Assembly (NCBI GenBank): GCA_037974965.1
Contig: JBBPFI010000008.1
Location: forward strand, 1,364,001 to 1,428,000
Length of the DNA stretch: 64,000 bases
Origin: Dacryopinax spathularia
Lineage: Eukaryota; Basidiomycota; Dacrymycetes; Dacrymycetales; Dacrymycetaceae
Reading direction: 5' to 3'
In this document: piece by piece, positions 55,701-64,000 of the stretch
Layout of the letters: the number at the start of each line of letters is the position of its first letter
Numbering within the stretch: position 1 is the first letter of the stretch
Made by a program: the position numbers and the translations under genes
The notes under the pieces: generated by a model
What the model was told of the DNA's origin: nothing
The model's database searches: none
Seen by the model: only the letters and a program-made list of their open reading frames with translations

Positions 55701-56134
55701 AAAGGAAGTACGTATCTTATCTACCAGGCTTGCACCTTTTGATTGACCCATTGGCGCGTAGTTTCTATCAAAGATTTTGACGAATACAGGCCTGTCAGAG
55801 ACGTAACACTGGACTATGAAGCCTTGCGAACTTACCTCGACAATACCTGGTACAATGGAATGGCTGCCGAAGACGATCAGCCTCCCGAGAGATGGGTCGA
55901 GTGGGATGACAAGGATTGGGTCGACGTCCATAAGTTGGAGAGGTCCGCAAAGTCCGCACGGAAGGCTGCAAGAGAGGCCAAGGCGCGAGAGCAGGAGCAG
56001 AAGAAAGAGGCTGCCAAGAAGCTCCGCGTCGCTAAATACGCTGCGCAGGTGGGCGAAGGAGATTCAGCCGGGGATGTCCCCGGACATCATCAGGAAGAAG
56101 CCTCCTCTTCTCGTCGGCATGCCAAGAAGCGATA
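52765..56134 (+). CDS. Large acidic protein with C-terminal variant zinc cluster
   Basis: A protein of roughly 1000 residues that I cannot name. It starts MTNRSTTKPQKKPLRTYGKS with a Pro/Ser-rich, basic region. A long acidic segment follows (DDDDDDEEEEEEDE and several SSQES repeats). Introns then lead to LAEWNEDLEPVLLRYDRAQD, a region of predicted helices (DHLIEYQELVQTAHMTLQQR), GCYFSLLVEGKAQAWLQM and WAWHLDYGLPGDIPFL. Near the end, PWAVRLAFGPHACQGC begins a Cys cluster spaced C-x2-C-x14-C-x7-C-x2-C-x6-C. A helical basic tail (KLERSAKSARKAAREAKARE) ends in RRHAKKR. About seven introns are needed. The layout suggests a nuclear DNA- or chromatin-binding protein of a fungus-specific family. That is inference. 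Confidence 0.65.
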
Positions 56135-56361
56135 ACAGGGTGATATTGAGAAGGACGGGGAGGTTTCCAGATTAGGACGCTTGTGGGACCTGATACGAGC
56201 GTGGCAATAGAATCTGTTCCTCCCCATGTCACCGTTCCAGCTTACATCTCAACGCGCTCGAAGTGCAGAAAACGAGTAATGATCAACATGTATTCAGTTT
56301 CGCAGGCAGTACAAAGTGTTCCTGACAGTGGACGATTCCAGCCCACTACCTCTACAGTAAA

Positions 56362-56895
56362 CTAACGACTGTAGGCCGACGTGTACAGACCCCCCGGGAT
56401 ATGATTGTACCTCACGCCATCGGCATGGCGGTTGGCCACAGCCGTCGCCTCTGCTTGCAGGGCCAGTACGTTTGGGCAATAGATGTAGCCAGCGTTGTGC
56501 ATGGCGCGAATGGCCTGGCGCCACCAGATGACGCAGTCGAAAGCGGCGGGCTGGTCGATAGCGGGCGTAACGTGGGGGATTGGCCGTAGCAACGCGTCGA
56601 GTTCGGCTACAACACCATTAGTACATGTGCGTTGGATCTGATGAGGCAATCAGGACGCACCCTCGGACCGCGGTTGGCCAATCTTCAGGCCGGCTATAGC
56701 CATCACGGAGTTGGGGGCGTGCCAGGCCATCTTCGTGTAATCGTAACGGCCGCCAGGGGCGTCGCGGAGGTGGAAGGCCCAAGGAGTAGGTCCACCGTCC
56801 CAGGTCCAAATCACCCAGTGATACTCGCCGGGATTCATACGACCCGTCAAAATCACGTAGGTACCTTCGACAAGTCCGGCGATGTTGATAGGCAT
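56362..56895 (-). CDS. Uncharacterised fungal protein
   Basis: A protein of about 160 residues starting at 56895 with MPINIAGLVEGTYVILTGRM, then NPGEYHWVIWTWDGGPTPWAFHL and GRYDYTKMAWHAPNSVMAIAG. An intron near 56607-56660 joins GQPRSE to AELDALLRPIPHVTPA. The end, FDCVIWWRQAIRAMHNAGYI and LALQAEATAVANRHADG, resembles uncharacterised proteins seen in basidiomycetes with a Y-H-W-x-I strand and a D-C-x-x-W helix. Further exons upstream to about 57120 are possible, since frames there read WICCALCPDPGCISTRQ. Function unknown. Confidence 0.5.
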
Positions 56896-57320
56896 GTTGT
56901 GGACCGCTGATAAGTTGCGCTGCCAGCTTTGTCCATCAATCTGGCGAGTACTTATGCATCCTGGGTCTGGACAAAGGGCACAGCAGATCCACGCGCTTGC
57001 AACGTTGTTGGTTTCGCCAGAGAAGTACGGTTGATAGGAAGAACTGCCAGGCTGGCAGTACGTCCTCGCGGTGCCGAAGAACCAGTCTATGCATGCGGGG
57101 CGGCCAGTCCCCATTCGGTAGGATGGCCGACTGGAACTCCATGAGTATCGGATCAAGACGCGAGGGGTTGAGGCGTTAGAGCGGATAAGCAGTAGGGTCG
57201 GAAAGGTGGTGTTCCCCGTGACCACATTCAACTTGACACACCTCCGCAACTGCGTAAGTCCAAGTAACATGCCAATCCACCAGCATCTCAACCTCCTTAG
57301 AGACTGAAGGAAGCCGCACA

Positions 57321-58279
57321 ATGGCCTTCAACATTCGAGAGGCATATCCCGTCCCACCGACCGTGTCGCACGCATGGGAGGTTTGGTTAGCAATGCCAGA
57401 CGCTCTTCGAGCCTGGACGTACGCTCTCCTCCTCCTACTCCTCACTGTACTCCCTCGCGTCGGATGGGTCATCGAACATCGCAAGGTTCCAGGTGTGAAA
57501 AGGGTTACAAGACTCCCCTTTGGAATAGTCGTCAAAGCCACGGGTGGTCGAGAACGAGAAGCCACCTTGCTGGCTGGACAAGACCGCACAGTTCCTGTGC
57601 CTCAGATCTTCGACAGCGTCCAGCTTCCAGCGTCGGTCGCTGGATACTTCATGCGTGGAAATATACCCGACGAGGAAGCTGTTCTGCTCGTTATGTCTCA
57701 TCTCCCTGGACGCCTTCTCTCGGAACGGCTTACTGAACTCACCGACGAGCAACTGGCAAGACTCTCGCACCAGCTTGGCTCTGCGATGCATGCGGTGCGC
57801 CGAATCGAACTGCCGGCCAAGCAAGTTTGCGGTGTTGGGGAAAGGGCATGCGTGTCCTTCGTGATGGCTTGGGAGCCATTTGGGCCGTTTACGTGCGCCG
57901 ACGGCTTCAACCGGTGGATGGTTGATCGCGCTCGCTTGCGCTACGGGGATGACGCGGTTACGGCCTTACCGCCTAGGCCGGAGAACATGAGCACTGTCTT
58001 CACCCATGGCGATCTCTGCGCATACAACATCTTGGTGGACGAAGAGGGTAATCTGAGCGGGATCATCGACTGGGAGACGGGAGGATACATGCCGGAGCAC
58101 TGGGATCCTGCATACGTAGGTCTTCTGCCCACCGATTTGACTCTGGCCTGACCCTGTTGTAGAGCATTTGTAAATTCGGGAACGAAGGCAAGTGGGCGAG
58201 GATGATTCAGCAGGCGTTTGAGCAGCACAAGAGAGATGTTGAGATTGAATACCACTGGAGATTGGTGTGGGACTTTTGA
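57321..58279 (+). CDS. APH-type phosphotransferase (aminoglycoside-kinase-like)
   Basis: A small-molecule kinase-fold protein of the APH/choline-kinase-like family common in fungi. It begins MAFNIREAYPVPPTVSHAWE; the stretch LRAWTYALLLLLLTVLPRVGW looks like a membrane segment. The N-lobe reads RLPFGIVVKATGGREREATLLAG, with Lys and Glu for ATP. The hinge is VLLVMSHLPGRLLSERL. The catalytic loop FTHGDLCAYNILVDEEG (H-G-D-x4-N) and the metal Asp in GIIDWETGGYMPEHWDPAY are complete. An intron after DPAY joins SICKFGNEGKWARMIQ and ends EYHWRLVWDF, stop 58277-58279. The substrate is unknown. Neighbouring it is a second, unrelated kinase type on the opposite strand. Confidence 0.85.
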
Positions 58280-58605
58280 CTTTGATTGCTGCGGACGTCG
58301 CAACCAGAAGCGCGTCAATTAGCGTCCTACCGTTGTGCTGGAGTGATGGCTGTAATTATTAACTCGTTGCTATCCAGTTCCTGGTCATTTCGCGAATTTG
58401 CGGGAAGCCGACGATCTTCGATTTGAGGATGTGCAGAGTGCCGCCTTCCCCGGCTCGTGGCTACAGCGCCCGAAATCGATAATGACAGCATCGTTTCACT
58501 GAATACGCATGTGCATGATATTATTATTCGGCTGATCTGGTACGAGTACGTGCGACAATAGAGCGAAGTAAGGAAAGCCTCAGGAAAGGGACGACTGGCC
58601 CTGTT

Positions 58606-61168
58606 TCAGGCATCTGATGCGGCGGTAATGGAGCGGGCAGGCCAATGATTTTCGATACCGAAGGCGATACAGTACTCCGTGCAGACGTGCTCCGTGGTGA
58701 ACAGCTTGAAAGCACGCGCAACATTACCGCCACCGAATAAGCCGACAAGCGAACTGTAAGGTGGTATCAACTCGCGCTTCCCCCTCCTTAGAACATATCA
58801 ACTTACGGATGAGTTAAGATCTGGGGATCGGTCAAGAGCCCGCCATGACCTGGCTGACGATTAGCAATGACGGTGCGTATTCAAAGATATTGCACGTACC
58901 TTGGAAATCACTTACATAAACCAGGCCATCGGTATTGATATACTGCAGGTGTTGGGCGAAGGAGAGGAACCTGGCCAGGTCACCATCACAGCCCGTAGTC
59001 AACAAGGGCGCGGCGTGTGAGTTGTTGATGTATTTGACAAACTTGCCAGGCGTCTCTGTAGTACCGTGGCGTATCAATTCCTCGACCAGATAGGTGACGC
59101 CATTCCTTGACTTTTGCTTGCTCTTGGTGGCAGGCTGGGTGACGCGAAAAAGTCCCGCATGAACGTATCGGGCTGATGGCCACTGGACGCCCATCACAGG
59201 ATCCGTAGGGCTAGCCACCGAGCGAGCCGCAGCAATGCAGTCGTAGACCATGTTCAATAACGAGCTCGCCCATATCATGCACGTCAGTTCTGCTGCCAAT
59301 TTGCCCTCTTCCTCCGGTCTACCGATTCTGACGATGTCCGTGTCGTTTTCGGATGCCTTCTGGAACCACCTCTTCAGAGCAACAGGGGTGCGTTGGCCTG
59401 CTGCGAAAGGCCATTGTGCCAGATTGACACCATTGTCAGCTGACTCGTGCAGGACCAGGGAACCGGGGTGCGCAGTCTTGAAACTACCGGGCCGACCCAA
59501 AAGCGATTCCAGCCTTTCATCCACGTGAAGCTCGGCTGTGCAGCCGTGCTTCGGCCAATCAATCACCAGTCGATAAGCGTCCTGGACGAGGGTACGAAAA
59601 TTGAGCACTGGTGCTGAGATAAACAATCCCGTGTCACGGAAAGAGCCTAGTGCATATTTCAATATCCGTGAAGACAGCATGGATGTTCATATCTACCAGA
59701 TGGAAGCTTCGCACTGCCTATGAGCGCGTTGCTCTGCTTCAAGGCGTTGAGGATCGCGGCCGGGTCAGGCGACACAAAATCCTGACGTCGTCCAGCCGTG
59801 GATGAAGTTGGGGCAGACGACATCTGGGTAACACGCTGAGAGACCTCAGGTAGATGCGGAGGGGCTCGATGCTCGGTCAATCGGTCTGCAAGGGCGGCGG
59901 ACTGAGTGGGAACGCCCTGAACCACATGTAAGCATCATATAGTAGTTGACAAAACTAAGCTGTACTGACTTGTTCAGTCCGAAAGGCCTGGAAGGATTGG
60001 TCCTCATCATAAGCGGCGCAATCGTTCTCGGGAAGGAAGGATTGAGAACGCGGAAGGAACAGAGACCGCTCCGGAGATGCGGTTGGTGCAACCTGTGTGT
60101 TGAAGCGCGAGGGATGAACTGGGTTCATCTCCATATACCGCTCGACCTCTTCGTACTTCAAGGCCGACATAACCAAGCGGACGTCGAAAGTCTTTCCTTG
60201 GCGGAATTCCGGAGTGGAGCCTTTGGCCTTGCCTCGGGGTGGAACAAAGCACTGATCATAGAATAACGGTTTCTCGGGGGGAAAGCGATCGTAGGACGTC
60301 ATGTCCTTTCCTCTGAGCTCGAAATCCTGGGAGTTGAAGATGAATCCCCTTGTAGATTCCATGAGCCGACGTTGCATCAGACCGTACAGGGCCGTTTTGA
60401 TTTCGGTCGGCGTGCTGCGGGCGGGTAAGGAGTGTTTGTCCTCGAGATTCTGTCATTCATCTATGAGTAAGGTGCGGCTCATCCAAACAATCTGTACGTG
60501 CGCACCATGAACAGTCGAGAACCCTGCTTCCCCAGCTCCAAGTAGTGCACCGCAAACTTGACAAAATACGTTTGCGGCTGGAGTCGAGCGTATGCCTGAG
60601 TACCGCGGCGCTGAACCTCCGCAGTATAGTGTCGATGAGCAGGTGTGTATCCCCTCGCGGCAAGGCCCGTGTTGGTAGAACCGATGGAGGCACCAATGCC
60701 GCGAACGTGCGATCCTCCAACTAGGTGGCAGCAATCAGTAACTGCAGGGACGAGCATCATAACGAGGTACTCACCACGCATCTTCGCTTGTTGATTCATG
60801 CGACGGAGCACCCCAATGCTGGGCTGGAGCGCTGGAGTGGTGAGAACTACCTGCCGTGCTGAGAACGCCGGACGGGATTGTGTCGAAGCGGCAGAGGAGG
60901 GGCGGATCTCCGTGGCCACGTATTTTGAGCCTTCCTTCCCCTTGTAATGATCGTGGCATGCAGGGCAGACGATTAGAATATTGTCGGCGCCGTCTGTGAT
61001 AGCCTGGTACGGTGCACCGATTGGAATGAGACCACCTTTATCCCCTGCGGACAAGCAGCGGTTCCTACGGCGGCAGTATTCAGGCCGTTCAGCGTAGCTC
61101 GTTATATCTCCGGGAGCCAAGATGGCCGCGTGATACACAGGGTTGAAGTCGGGTGGAGGAGGCGGCAT
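58606..61168 (-). CDS. Alpha-type (atypical) protein kinase
   Basis: A protein of about 750 residues with a C-terminal alpha-kinase domain of the myosin-heavy-chain-kinase/TRPM7 type. The start at 61168 gives MPPPPPDFNPVYHAAILAPG. An N-terminal Cys/His region contains YAERPEYCRRRNRCLSAGD and ILIVCPACHDHYKGKEG. Central parts include TYFVKFAVHYLELGKQGS and FIFNSQDFELRGKDMTSYD. The kinase domain shows ARYVHAGLFRVTQP, a catalytic-region DGLVYVSDFQG (D-x-Q-G), GLLTDPQILTHP, then LFGGGNVARAFKLFTTEHVCTEYC with the zinc-binding H and Cys of the family. The stop is at 58606-58608. Several introns are needed. It is divergent from the integrase gene, with one poorly supported minus frame between. Substrates are unknown. 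Confidence 0.8.
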
Positions 61169-61274
61169 GGGTATAGAAACGGTCGAGGGGGAAAAGAGAG
61201 AGGGTGCAGCAAAGTTGAGTGAAAATGGAAAGGCCGGGGCGAGTATGACGGTCGTGGTTCAGAGGCGACTGCCT

Positions 61275-62033
61275 TTAAACATACTGAACCGGGGGGGTGA
61301 AGCCGTTGATTTGGAGGTTCAGCCAACGGACAATCTGCGCGGTATCTGTCCCCAGTCCAGGTGCTAAGGCGACAGCACAGGATTGGAGAAAATTATTCAG
61401 AGCGCAAAAGCGGGATGCGTCGGTGGGCGATACGCCAGCCTGATTCATGTAAGCGTCAAATTGCTGGGCCAATGAGGGCTCACGGTTGGTTCGCTACCGG
61501 AGTGCCAAAGGCCGAAAATTGAGGGACACGACCATGTTTCACGGCCTAGAGCAGCGGGCCAAGCTGAAGAACAACAGTTCGATTTGGGGTTTCCAAGGAG
61601 GGAATCCCGTCCAGCCATGAGGCGTCCATGGAGATTCAGCGCCGTCAGTGAGGGTTACCGGACCTCTGGCTCTGCCAGACGTCACATCAAGGCGGCGGAG
61701 TCGAGTCGATCGCCCCGAATCGAAGTGCGGCTTCTTCATCTGCCGCTAAAACCGAATCACACGGCGTCTAATCCAGCCGACTTCACCAATGAGTCGTTCT
61801 TGCAGAGGGAATGCAACGAGCCAGCCCACTCCTTGCACGCCATCCAGTGGAAGCAGCCCGACCTTAGTTTTATAGAGATGAGCGTACGTTCGCAAAGCAG
61901 AGGAAGAGCTGACCAGTATGGTGCACTCACAACGGGCGGAGTGGTCAGCCCGGATGTTGATGGAAGCGCCGAAGAACCTGACGATCTGGGAACGTCGTCG
62001 ATAAAGCCCCTTGATGTCGATCGCCGGGACCAA
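61275..62033 (-). CDS. Possible hypothetical gene between kinase and integrase
   Basis: Two minus-strand frames might belong together. One starts at 62033 (MVPAIDIKGLYRRRSQIVRFFGAS) and includes YKTKVGLLPLDGVQGVGWLV. The other reads LAQQFDAYMNQAGVSPTDAS, RFCALNNFLQSCAVALAPGLG and ends LQINGFTPPVQYV at 61275. The second stretch looks like a genuine helical protein end. I could not work out the joining exons and recognise no family, so the span is approximate. Confidence 0.3.
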
Positions 62034-62118
62034 ATAGCCCGTATTCGATCCTCACCATCTGACTTCCACTCTATTCGTCAAGAATGCGCCTTCTGCCATC
62101 AACCACCATACGTTCTCC

Positions 62119-64000
62119 GTGATTCGACCCGAAGAGTGCGACCGGTCCGCCCTGCTTGCCGAGCAAGCTGTGCTGGAACTAGATGTTCGGCACCTCGCGA
62201 CACGTCGTCTGGCCTCCATTAACTTCGAATTCTTGTATATTCATGAGAGAGCATGGTTGAGGCCGTTGTTACAGATGGAACGCCCACCCCTGATCAACGC
62301 AGGAGTTCAGCAAGCAAGACAACGCAACCAGCATCGTCCGACGGGTACGTCAATCGACTCAGGCACGGGGGCGCGTGCTCATGCTAGGCTGACTGCCCTG
62401 GAGACAGTGCCGGATGTCCTGCTTCTACCATTAATCCACAAGTATTGGAAGCTTGGCTATGGTGATACTGCCATAGCCGAGTACATCACCCAGGATGTCA
62501 ATGCTGCTCAAAACGGATGGACCATCGCGTAAGCACCTCAGTATGTTGTTACGATGCTTCAGACTTATTGCGCAGGCGGAAGACGATATCTCGACGCCGA
62601 ACCGAGCATGGTTGGCGGAGTACACGCCAGCAAGGGCACACATTCCAGACAATCGGGCCATATATGGAGGCCATCCGGGACGACTTTGGCAGGAAGACAG
62701 GAGCTAAGAGGGCAAAGGACTGGTTGCGGGCGGTATGCGAAATGCACGTCTCTATGTACGTCTTGGTGTTGATCCTCTCGTTGTGCAATTACTGATGCGT
62801 GCTGTAGGAGCTTGATACGCAGATACAATCTATTACATCACCCGGACGAAGTGGAAGAACGGAAGGGCCGACGCTTGAAGAGGAAGCAGTACTGGTCCCC
62901 AGGTGTTTTCGCCGTAGTTGCTGTGGATCAGCACGACAAGTGGGGTCGCTACGGCTTGTATCTCCATCTCGGCTTGTGCCCCTTTTCAGGCGCCCTCCTG
63001 TGGTTAAACGGTTGGTGGACAAATTCTAATCCTCGTCTCATTTTCAGCTACTACCTGAAGATGGCGAGAGAATACCGTGGTGCGTGTGTTGTCGTCATTC
63101 CACTCTGTTAGCTCGCGCTGAACTAATACTTGAACCAATAGGCATACCAGTTCTCACTCAGAGCGATCCTGGGAGCGAGAATAACGGCATTGCGAACGGA
63201 CACAGCATGCTTCGACAGCGCCTCGACCCGTCTCTACTCGGTTATCTGCAACACCTTTGGTTGAGAGGTCATGCCAATATCAAGCCGGAGATCAAATGGA
63301 GTCAGCTGAGAAGGGAGTTTACGACCGAACTTGAAACCTTGTGGGCGCATGGAACTCTCGAAGGCTGGTATGATCGAGATACCCCTTTGGACCAGTGAGT
63401 CTCTGCTTGCGTTGCGAGAAGCACTCATGAAAGCGGTGATAGTTACGTCTTCCGGTGGATTGCTATTCCATTTCTACAGTCAAGGCTCGATTTGTACCGT
63501 CAGATGCATAACTCCAGTCGACCGCGGGCAGACAAACATAAGATCTTGCCTATCGGAATACCTCAGCAAATTCTTGAGCATCCGGAACGATTCGGCAATG
63601 CTAAGGACTTCAAGGTACGTAGGGAACAATATCTGGTTCACCGGACATTCACTCCTCTCTTAGGTTCTGGTGACAGAAGAAGACTTATGTCTGGTCGAGC
63701 ACCTATACGCTCCCCCAGATCATCCGGTTTTTGAGCTGGTACCACCGGAGTTCGAGCAGCAGATACGGGAGCTGTATGAAAGTAAGAGACGCTTCATATT
63801 GAAGACGAATAGTAGCTCAAATGTAACAGCAATGGGATCCCCCTCGATCAGCATGCACAACTTTTGGGACGTTTACCTGGAACTGAAGCTCGCCTTTCTG
63901 GAATGCATGGTGGATGACGGAGTGCTGCGCAGTTTGGCCTCGTTCGCCGAACGAGACCTGACTATAGCCAAAGAGCACATCGACCTGATCGACGGTATGG
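62119..64000 (+). mobile_element. Intron-rich integrase-core (DDE) protein gene, cut by window edge
   Basis: A gene of a eukaryotic integrase-core family that I recall from basidiomycete genomes and that belongs to the DDE recombinase fold. A helical N-terminus (LLLPLIHKYWKLGYGDTAIAEY) leads over an intron to RRRTEHGWRSTRQQGHTFQT, a likely DNA-binding region. The core begins VAVDQHDKWGRYGLYLHLGL and WWTNSNPRLIFSYYL. It continues VLTQSDPGSENNG and HANIKPEIKWSQLRREF, giving acidic residues spaced D-x58-D-x40-E. HKILPIGIPQQILEHPERFG follows. At least five short introns keep one frame throughout, so the part seen looks whole. No terminal repeats are visible inside the window. It may be a domesticated transposase or part of a larger element beyond the edge. 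Confidence 0.7.

Noticed and set aside
52765-56134. Zinc cluster as a classical Zn2Cys6 transcription factor
   Set aside because: The loop between the second and third Cys is too long and the cluster is C-terminal. It is kept as a variant instead.

Overview
The window is nuclear DNA of a fungus, most likely a basidiomycete. Nearly every gene is split by short introns (mostly 46-60 nt, with GTRNGT-type donors and YAG acceptors). Neighbours include a ubiquitin-L40 fusion, ribosomal protein L28, coatomer delta, Atp23, a Bta1-type betaine-lipid synthase, Dal5-type permeases and an alpha-type kinase and integrase gene family that I recall as abundant in basidiomycetes. I cannot name the species. 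Gene models were made by hand-joining reading frames at splice sites, so exon edges are predictions.

Layout. 0-8 kb: the 3' part of a Dal5-type permease (+), a Kre9/Knh-like GPI-anchored wall protein (-) and a zinc alcohol dehydrogenase (-). 8-15 kb: three secreted-protein genes (a Cys-rich protein, a long repeat protein cut up by dibasic sites, and a His-rich protein) around the L28 gene. 15-31 kb: a dense metabolic block with a DUF1349-like protein, an Shb17-like sugar bisphosphatase containing 11- and 8-nt micro-exons, betaine-lipid synthase, a second permease, a DUF3074-like protein, NIF3, a CitE-like lyase and a phytanoyl-CoA dioxygenase-like enzyme. 31-35 kb: mostly non-coding, with hairpins and a dispersed repeat, and a PPxY single-pass membrane protein. 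35-49 kb: a hypothetical protein, Atp23, an FAD monooxygenase, a C2H2 zinc-finger protein, a decayed alcohol dehydrogenase, coatomer delta, ubiquitin-L40 and a third alcohol dehydrogenase.

49-64 kb looks accessory. It holds a small membrane protein and a hypothetical protein that share a 25-bp motif present four times in 2.2 kb, a long acidic protein with a variant zinc cluster, an uncharacterised protein, an APH-type kinase, an alpha-type kinase, and an intron-rich integrase-fold gene that runs off the right edge.

The observations most worth following are: the Kex2-type repeat precursor and the Cys module it shares with a neighbouring gene; the micro-exons; the 25-bp hairpin-forming motif, one copy of which seems to have enlarged an intron; the hairpin and repeat family at 31-35 kb; and the kinase/integrase/zinc-cluster group at the right end.
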